Assembly (NCBI GenBank): GCA_018228645.1 | Contig: CP073693.1 | Coordinates: 2,119,253-2,183,252, forward strand | Direction: 5' to 3' | From: Clostridiaceae bacterium Marseille-Q4143 | GTDB taxonomy: Bacteria; Bacillota; Clostridia; Lachnospirales; Lachnospiraceae | DNA length: 64,000 nt | In this document: one piece after another, positions 22,500 to 30,735 of the stretch | Numbering within the stretch: position 1 is the first letter of the stretch | Layout: every line of letters starts with the position of its first letter | The notes under the pieces: generated by a model | The model's input: the letters and a program-made list of their open reading frames with translations, nothing else | What the model was told of the DNA's origin: nothing | The model's database searches: none | Made by a program: the position numbers and the translations under genes

Positions 22500-23144
22500 T
22501 TGAATGTATTTGAAGCTGTGAAGCAGTCCGTCACAACCAGACAGGCTGCGGAGCATTATGGAATCCATGTAGGGCGGAACGGGATGGCTTGCTGCCCGTT
22601 CCATCATGATAAAACCCCAAGCATGAAGCTGGATCGGCGTTACCACTGCTTCGGCTGCGGTGCGGATGGGGATGTGATTGATTTTGCCGCCGCCCTGTAT
22701 GGGCTGGGAAAGAAAGAAGCCGCCGTACAGCTGGCACAGGACTTCGGGCTTTCCTATGAGGACTGGAAACCGCCGGGAAAAGCAAAAAAGCCCAAGCCCC
22801 GGCAGAAATCCCCGGAGGAACAGTTTCAGGAAGCAAAAAACCGCTGCTTCCGTATTCTTGCCGATTATCTCCACCTACTCCGAGTGTGGAGAAAGGAATA
22901 TGCCCCGCACTCCCCGGAGGAAGTCTTTCATCCCCGGTTTGTGGAAGCCTTACAGAAGCAAGACCATGTGGAATATCTGCTGGATGTGCTGCTGTTCGGG
23001 GAAACAGAGGAAAAAGCGGCTTTGATTACGGAATACGGAAAGGATGTGATACAGCTTGAACAGCGAATGGCAGAGCTTGCAGCCGCAGACGCAGCAAGAA
23101 CTAAAAAACACCATGAACGCCATGCAGCCGCCCCAGAGCATTGA
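22500..23144 (+). CDS. CHC2 zinc-finger DNA primase-like protein
   Basis: The 214-residue protein uses a TTG start at 22500 with AAGGAGGG just upstream. A longer ATG frame at 22461 lacks a site. CCPFHHDKTPSM and YHCFGCGADGDVIDF form the CHC2 zinc-binding motif of primases (residues ~28-60). The catalytic TOPRIM domain is absent, so it probably acts with the VapE-like ATPase that overlaps it, as in satellite-type replication modules. Confidence 0.85.
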   Translation: MNVFEAVKQSVTTRQAAEHYGIHVGRNGMACCPFHHDKTPSMKLDRRYHCFGCGADGDVIDFAAALYGLGKKEAAVQLAQDFGLSYEDWKPPGKAKKPKPRQKSPEEQFQEAKNRCFRILADYLHLLRVWRKEYAPHSPEEVFHPRFVEALQKQDHVEYLLDVLLFGETEEKAALITEYGKDVIQLEQRMAELAAADAARTKKHHERHAAAPEH

Positions 23145-24450
23145 GGAAATCAAGGCGGGGCTGGAAACCACCGAGAAAGGCGGTGTCCGTCAGAGCATAC
23201 GGAACTGCCTGACCGTATTCCAGCGTGACCCGCTGCTTTCCGGGGCTATCGCATACAACATCCTGACCGACCGCAAGGACATCATAAAGCCCATCGGCTT
23301 CCACAGGGACAGCACCGCCTTAAACGATACGGACATGAAATATCTGCTTCTCTATCTGGAAGAAACCTACGGGCTTACCAATGAGAAAAAGATTGATAAC
23401 GCCATCGGGATTGTGGCGAATGAAAACAAGTACCACCCCATCCGGGATTATTTAAGTTCCCTTGTGTGGGACGGGACAGAGCGAATCCGCTTCTGCCTAC
23501 GGCACTTTCTGGGAGCTGACGCAGATGATTACACCTATGAAGCGTTGAAGCTGTTCCTGATGGGCGCTATCTCACGAGCCTTTCAGCTGGGGTCCAAGTT
23601 TGAAATCATGCTCTGTCTGGTCGGAGGTCAGGGGGCTGGCAAGTCCACCTTCTTCCGTCTGCTGGCAGTCCGGGACGAGTGGTTCTCCGATGATTTGCGG
23701 AAGCTGGACGATGACAATGTGTACCGTAAGCTGCAAGGTCACTGGATTATCGAAATGTCGGAAATGATGGCAACCGCCAACGCCAAGAGCATTGAGGAAA
23801 TCAAGTCGTTTTTAAGCCGGCAGAAAGAGGTTTACAAGATACCCTATGAAACCCACCCGGCAGACCGCCCCCGTCAGTGCGTGTTTGGCGGCACTTCCAA
23901 TGCCCTTGACTTCCTGCCCCTTGACCGTTCAGGCAACCGCCGTTTTATCCCGGTCATGGTGTACCCGGAGCAGGCGGAGGTTCACATTTTGGAGGACGAA
24001 GCCGCTTCCAGAGCCTATATCGAGCAGATGTGGGCAGAAGCTATGGAGATTTACCGAAGCGGCAGGTTCAAGCTGGCTTTCAGCCCCACCATGCAGCGGT
24101 ATCTCAAAGAACACCAGCGGGATTTTATGCCGGAGGACACCAAAGCCGGAATGATACAGGCGTATCTTGATAAGTACACCGGGAGCATGGTCTGTTCCAA
24201 GCAGCTTTACAAGGAAGCCTTGAACCACACCTTTGACGAGCCGAAGCAATGGGAAATCCGGGAAATCAACGAGATTATGAACCAGTGCATTACCGGCTGG
24301 CGGTACTTCCCGAACCCAAGAATGTTTTCCGAATATGGCAGACAAAAGGGCTGGGAGCGTGAAAACCCGGCAACGGACTCCGGCAACCCGTCTGAAAAAA
24401 CGATGGATGGTTTTGTGGAGGTCACAGAACAGATGGAGCTTCCATTCTGA
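23056..24450 (+). CDS. VapE-family (virulence-associated E) ATPase/helicase-like protein
   Basis: The 464-residue protein starts at TTG 23056, overlapping the CHC2 gene by 89 bp. A later ATG at 23113 is possible. The VapE domain (residues ~100-330) contains the P-loop LVGGQGAGKSTFF, the Walker B-like WIIEMSEM and GGTSNALDFLPLDRSGNRRF, the arginine region of D5/VapE helicases. It likely unwinds DNA for replication of the excised element. Length and motifs look intact. Confidence 0.88.
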   Translation: MNSEWQSLQPQTQQELKNTMNAMQPPQSIEEIKAGLETTEKGGVRQSIRNCLTVFQRDPLLSGAIAYNILTDRKDIIKPIGFHRDSTALNDTDMKYLLLYLEETYGLTNEKKIDNAIGIVANENKYHPIRDYLSSLVWDGTERIRFCLRHFLGADADDYTYEALKLFLMGAISRAFQLGSKFEIMLCLVGGQGAGKSTFFRLLAVRDEWFSDDLRKLDDDNVYRKLQGHWIIEMSEMMATANAKSIEEIKSFLSRQKEVYKIPYETHPADRPRQCVFGGTSNALDFLPLDRSGNRRFIPVMVYPEQAEVHILEDEAASRAYIEQMWAEAMEIYRSGRFKLAFSPTMQRYLKEHQRDFMPEDTKAGMIQAYLDKYTGSMVCSKQLYKEALNHTFDEPKQWEIREINEIMNQCITGWRYFPNPRMFSEYGRQKGWERENPATDSGNPSEKTMDGFVEVTEQMELPF

Positions 24451-24510
24451 AAATGACCGCCCGTTGCACCCCCTGTTGCTATCCCGTTGCCGAGCCGGTT
24501 GCAGGACATT

Positions 24511-24545
24511 AGCCCGGGAAAATCCCTTATTTCCGGGCTTTTCTC
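24511..24545 (+). terminator. Terminator of the replication module
   Basis: AGCCCGG (24511-24517) pairs with CCGGGCT (24533-24539), followed by TTTTCT. It lies 60 bp after the VapE-like gene. Confidence 0.75.
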
Positions 24546-24769
24546 CTTTATAACAACCAAAACAACAGAAAAATAAAAGAAAAGTATAAATAGTAACCAT
24601 CGCCAGATTGAGATTGTTTGCAAGGTCTTTTGAAGCCCGTTGCCGGACTTCGTTGCCGACACCCTCTGTCTGGCTATTTTTATGTGCGCAGGCAATGAGC
24701 CAAGTGGATATTCTTGCATATCTATGTGGCGAATGCTGCGACAACGATAATTATGGAGGATAACTGCCT
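24546..24769. promoter_or_regulatory. Region upstream of xis, no gene seen
   Basis: About 220 bp of mostly AT-rich sequence with no supported reading frame. It should contain the promoter for xis and int. An AATTATGGAGGATAAC site directly precedes xis. Confidence 0.4.
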
Positions 24770-25003
24770 ATGGCGAATAATAAGATGAATGTTGAAGGGA
24801 AAAATTACTCGGATATTCCGGTGTGGCGTAGATATACGCTTACCATTGAGGAAGCTGCCAGGTATTATCATATCGGCGAAGGGAAACTGAGAATGTTGAT
24901 TGAAGAGCATCCGAATGAAGATTTTTATGTTATGAATGGCAATCGAGCCTTGATTAAGCGTGAAAAATTTGAACGCTATCTGGATCAGGCAACGGCTGTA
25001 TAA
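24770..25003 (+). CDS. xis: Tn916-like excisionase
   Basis: The 77-residue winged-helix protein closely resembles Tn916 Xis: IPVWRRYTLTIEEAARYYHIG and NGNRALIKREKFERYLD are the DNA-recognition parts. It directs integrase B towards excision. It starts behind TGGAGG. A hairpin (25057-25107) separates it from int, so the two can be expressed in different amounts. Confidence 0.9.
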   Translation: MANNKMNVEGKNYSDIPVWRRYTLTIEEAARYYHIGEGKLRMLIEEHPNEDFYVMNGNRALIKREKFERYLDQATAV

Positions 25004-25056
25004 CTGGCATTAGAAATGCTTAACAGAAATTCCGAAATCACATGGCATAACTATAC

Positions 25057-25107
25057 GGAGAGCCGGATTTGTGATAGTATAAAACTGCAAGTCTGGCTCT
25101 CCTTATT
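25057..25107 (+). terminator. Hairpin between xis and integrase B
   Basis: GGAGAGCC (25057-25064) pairs perfectly with GGCTCTCC (25095-25102), followed by TTATT. Element A has an equivalent hairpin at 13581, so the control point is conserved. Confidence 0.65.
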
Positions 25108-25125
25108 CTGAAAGGAGAGATTTCG

Positions 25126-26325
25126 ATGAGTGAAAAAAGACGAGACAATAGAAATCGGATTTTGCGTGAAGGTGAATACCAGCGTACAGATGGGAGGTAT
25201 CGTTACCGATATATTGACGAGGATGGTAAGGAGAAGAATGTGTACAGTTGGCGTTTGGACAAGAATGACCCGACTCCCAGGGGTAAAAAGCGAGAGCTTT
25301 CGCTGAGAGAGAAGGAAAAGCAGATTCAGGCGGATCTGTTTGACCATATCGTTACCCGTGGCGGCAATTACACGGTAGTTGAATTGGTAGAGAAATATAC
25401 TTCTCTGAAAACCGGTGTCGGTCATAACACCAAGGCGGGATATAAGACCGTAATCAATATCCTGAACAGAGAAGCGTTTGGAAAGCAGCGCATTGACAAG
25501 GTTCGCCTGTCTGATGCAAAGGCGTGGCTGATCAAGCTTCAGCAGGTGGATGGCAGAGGGTACAGCTCTATTCACTCCATCAGAGGTGTTCTGAGACCGG
25601 CTTTTCAGTTGGCGGTAGATGATGATCTGATCCGTAAAAATCCTTTTGGATTTGAACTGGCATCGGTGATCGTAAACGATTCCGTCACCAGAGAAGCAAT
25701 TACCCGTAAGCAGGAGCGTGATCTTCTGAAATTCATCAAGGAAGATAAGCATTTCTGCCGATACTACGATGCGATCTATATTCTCCTTAACACGGGGCTG
25801 CGAATCTCGGAGTTCTGCGGGCTGACGATCTCCGATCTTGAGTTCGACCAGAAGCGTATCAAGGTAGACCACCAGTTGCAGAGAACATCGCAGATGCAGT
25901 ATGTAATTCAGGCTCCTAAAACGGAAAGCGGTATCCGCTATGTGCCGATGAGCGAGGAAGTTGTGGCGTGTTTCCGTCGTATTCTTGCCAATCGAGTAGC
26001 ACCGAAAATAGAACCGATGGTAGACGGATATGCTGGATTTTTGTTTCTCGACAAGAACGATAAGCCAATGGTCGCCCTTCATTGGGAGAAGTACCTGGAA
26101 CATATTATTGAGAAATATAACAAGATTTACCGTATTCAGATGCCCAAAGTAACTCCTCATGTATGCAGACACACTTTTTGTTCCAATATGGCGAAATCCG
26201 GAATGAATCCAAAGACGTTGCAGTATATCATGGGTCATTCGGACATCAGCGTAACGCTGAATGTTTACACCCATGTGCAGTTCGATGACGCACAGGCAGA
26301 GCTGCTTCGAGTAGCAAAAGCCTAA
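25126..26325 (+). CDS. int: Tn916-like tyrosine recombinase (integrase B)
   Basis: The 399-residue integrase starts MSEKRRDNRNRILREGEYQR, matching Tn916 Int. Catalytic residues are seen in TGLRISEFCGL, HVCRHTFCSN, GHSDIS and NVYTHV. It is closely related to integrase A in the catalytic domain, consistent with use of the same att core. The arm-binding amino-terminal domain differs more, matching the different arm repeats of the two elements. Confidence 0.96.
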   Translation: MSEKRRDNRNRILREGEYQRTDGRYRYRYIDEDGKEKNVYSWRLDKNDPTPRGKKRELSLREKEKQIQADLFDHIVTRGGNYTVVELVEKYTSLKTGVGHNTKAGYKTVINILNREAFGKQRIDKVRLSDAKAWLIKLQQVDGRGYSSIHSIRGVLRPAFQLAVDDDLIRKNPFGFELASVIVNDSVTREAITRKQERDLLKFIKEDKHFCRYYDAIYILLNTGLRISEFCGLTISDLEFDQKRIKVDHQLQRTSQMQYVIQAPKTESGIRYVPMSEEVVACFRRILANRVAPKIEPMVDGYAGFLFLDKNDKPMVALHWEKYLEHIIEKYNKIYRIQMPKVTPHVCRHTFCSNMAKSGMNPKTLQYIMGHSDISVTLNVYTHVQFDDAQAELLRVAKA

Positions 26326-26351
26326 AACACCCCGTTGGTACAGAGCATTTA

Positions 26352-26372
26352 TTTACCAACGGATTTACCAAT
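26352..26372 (+). repeat. Arm-type integrase sites, right end of element B
   Basis: TTTACCAAC at 26352-26360 and TTTACCAAT at 26364-26372 (12-bp period) match the left pair at 15174-15193. Confidence 0.65.
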
Positions 26373-26510
26373 ATTGCAGGGAAAAGCACGAGAAAATACG
26401 GGAAGATTTGAGAAGATACCCCGGAAACACAGAAACAGGAAAATGCCGAAAAAACCTGCAATATTGGGCATTTGAGAAGAAATACAAGACTTAAATGGAG
26501 ATATAAAAAG

Positions 26511-26541
26511 ATGATAAAAATACTTTTCATCTGCCACGGCA
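26511..26541 (+). other. Attachment site, right (element B), within the phosphatase gene
   Basis: 31 bases that encode the first ten residues, MIKILFICHG, of the intact phosphatase. It is the reference copy for the sites at 10964 and 15063. Confidence 0.75.
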
Positions 26542-26975
26542 ATATCTGTCGCAGCACCATGGCCCAGTACGTCATGCAGTATTTAGTGGACAAGCGTGGT
26601 CTGAGTGATTGTTTTTACATCGACTCCGCTGCCACCAGCACGGAGGAGATCGGCAACCGGCCGCACCGGGGAACCCAGGCGAAATTATATGAGGTTGGCA
26701 TTCCCTGCGGGGATCATCGGGCGGTACAGATGAAGCGTTCCGATTATGAGAAATATGATTACCTGATCGGTATGGACACCTGGAATATACGTAATATGAA
26801 CCGCATTGCAGGCGGCGATCCGGAGCATAAGATTCACAAACTTCTGGAATTTACGAACCGGGGCGGGGACATTGCGGACCCTTGGTATACGGGTAATTTT
26901 GATGAGACATATACGGATGTGATGGAGGGCTGCCAGGCTCTTCTGGAACACATCCTGAAGGAGGATATGGAGTAG
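26511..26975 (+). CDS. Low-molecular-weight protein tyrosine phosphatase
   Basis: The 154-residue enzyme removes phosphate from tyrosine in proteins in the cytoplasm. CHGNICRSTMAQ carries the CX5R active-site loop at residues 8-14 and IADPWYTGNFDETY the catalytic Asp. The ATG at 26511 has GGAG 11-14 bases upstream, and both lie in or next to element B sequence. The original start region has therefore been replaced by the incoming element while the protein is preserved. Its stop overlaps the nuclease gene start, so it leads a three-gene operon. Confidence 0.93.
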   Translation: MIKILFICHGNICRSTMAQYVMQYLVDKRGLSDCFYIDSAATSTEEIGNRPHRGTQAKLYEVGIPCGDHRAVQMKRSDYEKYDYLIGMDTWNIRNMNRIAGGDPEHKIHKLLEFTNRGGDIADPWYTGNFDETYTDVMEGCQALLEHILKEDME

Positions 26976-28042
26976 TGAAGCTGATACATTGTGCGGATCT
27001 GCATCTGGATTCCCGAATGGAATCCGGACTGCCGCCGGAGAAAGCCCGGGAGCGGCGGATGGAGCTTTTGCATACATTTACAAAAATGGTGGACATGGCG
27101 GCAGAAGACGGCGTGGAAGCAATTTTACTGTGTGGAGATTTATTTGACGCAGGCAAGGTGTCCGTGCGGGCACGGAACTGTGTGCTGAATGCGATGCGGA
27201 AATATCCGCAGATTTATTTTTATTATCTGAAGGGAAATCATGACCGGGAGGATCTGCTTACTGGTGAGAATGAACTGCCGGAAAACCTGCGTACGTTTGG
27301 AAATAGCTGGAAGACATATGAGCAGGATGGCATCTGTATTACCGGAGCGGAACTTTCGGAAGAAAATGTGGGATTGCTTCCACAGGCACTGGAGCTGGAT
27401 GCGGAGAAGGTAAATCTTGTGCTGCTCCATGGAATGGCCAGTGAATACGGCGGAGGAGCGGATGGCATTGCGCTGCGGGATTTCCGGGATAAAGGAATTG
27501 ATTATCTGGCACTTGGTCATATTCATTCATACCAGCAGGAGCAACTGGATGACAGAGGCATCTGGTGCTATAGTGGCTGTCTGGAAGGGCGAGGATTTGA
27601 TGAATGTGGTCCGAAGGGATATGTGAAGCTGGAGATTGAGGATGGTCATGTGCAATCAGAATTTGTTCCCTGCGCATGCCGGACACTTCACGAAGTGGAA
27701 ACAGATCTGACAGACTGCCAGACGGAGCAGGAGATGTTTGCGGCAGCAGAGCAGGCGCTTGCAAAGATTCCGGAAAAGGACCTGGTAAAACTGGTGCTGA
27801 CGGGAGAGTTACTGCCGGAACTGACTCCAGACGTTGACTGGATGGAAACGAAGCTGAAAGAGGCTTATTATTTTCTGAAAGTAAAGGATCAGACAAGGTT
27901 GTTGATCCGGCCGGAGGATTATCAGTATGATGTGTCTCTGAAGGGCGAGTTTGTGCGTCAGGTGATGGCATCTGAACTGTCGGAAGAGGAAAAAGAAGAA
28001 ATATTGCGGCTGGGACTCCGCGCGTTGAATGGGGAGGAATAG
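26975..28042 (+). CDS. SbcD/YhaO-like DNA repair exonuclease
   Basis: The 355-residue metallophosphoesterase uses a GTG start overlapping the phosphatase stop by one base. The metal-binding motifs CADLHLDS, LCGDLFDAG, LKGNHDRE and ALGHIHSY are in the order of SbcD/Mre11 nucleases. Its length and partner suit the YhaO type. It should act with the following ATPase as a nuclease complex on DNA ends or hairpins. Confidence 0.9.
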   Translation: MKLIHCADLHLDSRMESGLPPEKARERRMELLHTFTKMVDMAAEDGVEAILLCGDLFDAGKVSVRARNCVLNAMRKYPQIYFYYLKGNHDREDLLTGENELPENLRTFGNSWKTYEQDGICITGAELSEENVGLLPQALELDAEKVNLVLLHGMASEYGGGADGIALRDFRDKGIDYLALGHIHSYQQEQLDDRGIWCYSGCLEGRGFDECGPKGYVKLEIEDGHVQSEFVPCACRTLHEVETDLTDCQTEQEMFAAAEQALAKIPEKDLVKLVLTGELLPELTPDVDWMETKLKEAYYFLKVKDQTRLLIRPEDYQYDVSLKGEFVRQVMASELSEEEKEEILRLGLRALNGEE

Positions 28043-28043
28043 C

Positions 28044-30176
28044 ATGCAGATTAAGAAGATACATATTTCAAATTTTGGAAAGCTGCATGAGATGCAGATG
28101 GATTTTTCTGAAGGTCTCAATGTGATTAACGGAGAAAATGGCTGGGGCAAATCCACCCTGGCTGCATTTCTGAAAGCCATGCTTTATGGAATGGATGTCA
28201 CTACGAAGCGGTCTTTGCTGGAAAATGAGCGGCGCAGATATAAGCCATGGCAGGGCGGTGCTTATGGCGGCAGCATGGAATTTGAGGCGAATGGAAAATC
28301 TTATCGAATGGAGCGGTTTTTCGGAACGAAGGAACGGGAAGACAAATTTGCTCTTTATGATTTGGCAACAGGGCTTCCAAGTGCCGATTATTCGGAACAT
28401 CTGGGAGATGAGTTATTTCATATTGACCGGGCAGCATGGGAGAGAACCTGCTATCTTGGCCAGCTGAATCTGGGTGTGGCGGTCAATGACAGTCTTAATG
28501 CAAGACTTACCCATGTGGAAGAAGAGTCCGGTGACATGCAGAATTATGAGCAGGCGGTGCGTTTGCTGGAAGACCGGATGAAATATTTCCGAAAGACCGG
28601 CAACCGGGGACAGATTGCGAAGCTTCGGGATGATCAGAGAGCAGTCCGGGAAGATCAGATGATACTTATGAACCGGATGAAAGAACTGGAAAATGAGAGG
28701 ACAGCTCATATTGAGCAGAAACGTCAGGAACAATTTGCTCATGAAAAAACGGAGCAGCTGGAGAAGACAGGACGGAAGCTGCAGGAGCGGAATATTCAGA
28801 AAAATGAGCAGGAACAGTATCTACAGTTAAAACAGAGAGCGGATGCGACAGAAGCTGTGCTGCAGAAAGCAAATGTGGCACTGGCACAGTATGAGACCGT
28901 TCCGGCTGATGAAACTTTGCTGGATCTTTTGAGAAGCCAGATTTATGAACTGCGGACAACCATAGAAAAACGGGAAGCAGCGGCACAGCAAAAGGAGCGC
29001 AGTGAAGCGTCAGTGCGTTCTCAGCAGGAAGTGCTGGAGGAATGTCAGGAGCTGGTGGCAGGAAGAAAGCAGGGACTGGCAGGTGCATTTGGGACAGCTG
29101 CAGCAGGTGCAGTTTTTGTGCTGCTGTCTAAGACAGTAGCTAATGCGGAGATCTTTTCCAGTGAGAAAGCATCGATGCTGGCCGGAGCTGCAACGTTAGT
29201 ATTTGGGGCTTTACTGATCATTGGTTCCTTCTTAAAAGCGCTTCGGGAGACCGGAAAATGGGGCAAACAGGGAAGAGAACTTCATAAGGTAAAGGTTGCA
29301 CTTGAAAATTATGAGGAACAGGCAGAACAGGATGCAGAAGTTTACGAGGAACTGGACCAGACCATGAAGGAACTTCGGCATCGACTGACCGAAACATTCC
29401 AGACATCGGAGAATGCGACGCCGGAAGAACTGGAAGCCTGCTGGCAGCAGGAACGGAAGCGTTCGCAGGAATATCAGCAGCTGAAAGCGGAGTGCGAGAG
29501 CCGGAGAAATGCTTCGAGAGATGCGAAGGAAATTTGTCAGTCTTATTTAAATGATCACCCCAAAGCAGCGGAACCGCTGCCGGAGATGGAATTTATTTCT
29601 CAGGAAGAGCTGGAGAGACGATTGCAGCAGAACCGGGAAGCAGAAAAAGCAATCCAGCAGGAGACCGGACGAATAGAGAGCCGGATTCGCATGCTGGAAG
29701 AGGAAACAGTGAGATTGCCGGAGCTGGAAGAGCAGGATGCAGCGTTGACTGCACAGATTGAAGATGCAGTCCGCACCTGTGACCGTCTGGAACAGACGCT
29801 GGGATTCCTGGAGACAGCCAAAAACCAGCTGCTGTCGAGATATCTGGATCGTTTGAAAGAAGGTACGGAAGACTACCTGTCAGAATTAGTGCCGGAGTGG
29901 GAACCGTCAGTTGCCATGGATGTCAATCTGAAGATGAAGGTACAGCAGGAAGGAAGCCTTCGGGATACCGAATGTTTCAGCACTGGCTGGCAGGATTTAT
30001 TCCGGCTGGCGGAACGCTTTGCACTGGTGGATGCCATCTGCGATGCAGATCAGCCGACGGTGGTGCTTGATGATCCTTTTGTGAACCTGGATCCGAAGAA
30101 GTATAAGAATGCCAGAAAGATTCTGGAAAAGCTGGGCGAAAAAAGGCAGCTGATCTATTTCAGCTGCCGGGAGTGA
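28044..30176 (+). CDS. YhaN/SbcC-like coiled-coil ATPase
   Basis: The protein has 710 residues from ATG 28044, behind GGGGAGGA. An upstream start is rejected. The Walker A GENGWGKSTLAAF (residues ~32-44) and the distant Walker B PTVVLDDPFVNLD (near residue 680) bracket long coiled coils. Two hydrophobic stretches in the middle (AFGTAAAGAVFVLLS and LVFGALLIIGSFL, residues ~345-400) replace the zinc hook of SbcC and resemble the YhaN group. It partners the preceding nuclease. A terminator closes the operon. Confidence 0.85.
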   Translation: MQIKKIHISNFGKLHEMQMDFSEGLNVINGENGWGKSTLAAFLKAMLYGMDVTTKRSLLENERRRYKPWQGGAYGGSMEFEANGKSYRMERFFGTKEREDKFALYDLATGLPSADYSEHLGDELFHIDRAAWERTCYLGQLNLGVAVNDSLNARLTHVEEESGDMQNYEQAVRLLEDRMKYFRKTGNRGQIAKLRDDQRAVREDQMILMNRMKELENERTAHIEQKRQEQFAHEKTEQLEKTGRKLQERNIQKNEQEQYLQLKQRADATEAVLQKANVALAQYETVPADETLLDLLRSQIYELRTTIEKREAAAQQKERSEASVRSQQEVLEECQELVAGRKQGLAGAFGTAAAGAVFVLLSKTVANAEIFSSEKASMLAGAATLVFGALLIIGSFLKALRETGKWGKQGRELHKVKVALENYEEQAEQDAEVYEELDQTMKELRHRLTETFQTSENATPEELEACWQQERKRSQEYQQLKAECESRRNASRDAKEICQSYLNDHPKAAEPLPEMEFISQEELERRLQQNREAEKAIQQETGRIESRIRMLEEETVRLPELEEQDAALTAQIEDAVRTCDRLEQTLGFLETAKNQLLSRYLDRLKEGTEDYLSELVPEWEPSVAMDVNLKMKVQQEGSLRDTECFSTGWQDLFRLAERFALVDAICDADQPTVVLDDPFVNLDPKKYKNARKILEKLGEKRQLIYFSCRE

Positions 30177-30179
30177 GTG

Positions 30180-30217
30180 TATGGGGTTGTGCCAATGGTG
30201 CAGCCCCATGTTTTTGT
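30180..30217 (+). terminator. Terminator of the phosphatase-nuclease-ATPase operon
   Basis: ATGGGGTTGTGCC (30181-30193) pairs with GTGCAGCCCCAT (30198-30209) and is followed by GTTTTTGT. Confidence 0.85.
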
Positions 30218-30250
30218 GAGAGCTGGCCTGTTGTTGGAAAATTAGCTGCG

Positions 30251-30408
30251 TGGGTCTATATCAAGGTGACTAGGAAAAAGTTCCTGCAAAATAAAACAAT
30301 GCAGGAACTTTGCTAGACATGGTTTGATATAGACCCATTTTGTGCTTTGAAGTGTGTTAAAATGGTTAAAAAGAGGAACTAAAGAGATGTTTTTGCGATA
30401 TAGACCCA
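30251..30408. repeat. Nested palindromic element with a decayed half copy
   Basis: Outer arms TGGGTCTATATCAA (30251-30264) and TTGATATAGACCCA (30324-30337) are perfect. Inside, CTAG and AAGTTCCTGCA (30278-30288) pair with TGCAGGAACTT (30300-30310) and CTAG. A degenerate copy of the right half, from AGGAACT to GATATAGACCCA, follows at 30373-30408. The unit is 87 bp and has the form of a small non-autonomous or palindromic intergenic repeat. Confidence 0.65.
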
Positions 30409-30485
30409 GGCAACCAAACCAGCAGATCAAATAAGTTTAAGCCAGCCAGGCACCCACAGGCCGCCGCCTCTACCCAATCTGTTTT

Positions 30486-30735
30486 ACAAACAATGGGTGA
30501 TGTCGTCTTGCGTACAGATAGGTCATCAGATGAATGAACGAGGTCAGAATCCAGGAGGTGGCATAGGAAAGATACGATACTTCCTGGGTCGGATGCCAGG
30601 CAAATACAGTCTGAAGCTAGATGATCCGGAACCAACGGCTGCCAGCGAAGAACTTCCTGCAAAGCGGCCGACTACAATGACATCGGCGGCATTAAAGAGA
30701 AGCTGAAGACAGCTGGACATCATTGTCCCCTCCAT
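30486..30735 (-). pseudogene. MATE-family transporter relic with internal deletion
   Basis: On the minus strand the start MMSSCLQLLFNAADVIVVG, continuing RFAGSSSLAAVGS, is the typical first helix region of a MATE drug/sodium antiporter. Then the frame shifts, and a carboxy-terminal-like SYATSWILTSFIHLMTYLYA piece follows to a stop. About 400 central codons are missing. An intact relative lies at 46996-48321. Confidence 0.6.

Larger units (their letters stand above)
15063..26510 (+). mobile_element. Integrative and mobilizable element B, 11.4 kb
   Basis: It is bounded by att copies at 15063 and 26511. It contains tnpV, a DUF1835-type gene, an XRE regulator, a RepA-like protein, a DUF3847 protein, a two-gene cargo (zinc-ribbon protein and broken lipoprotein), a MobA/MobL relaxase, a CHC2 primase, a VapE-like protein, xis and int. 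No type IV secretion genes are present, so transfer would need a helper conjugative element. GC content of the central mobilisation module is higher than that of the flanks. Confidence 0.8.

Noticed and set aside
25051..26274. A 407-residue minus-strand frame opposite integrase B (and a similar 326-residue one opposite integrase A at 13970-14950)
   Set aside because: Both are shadows of the integrase genes. Their similarity to each other only reflects the similarity of the two integrases.
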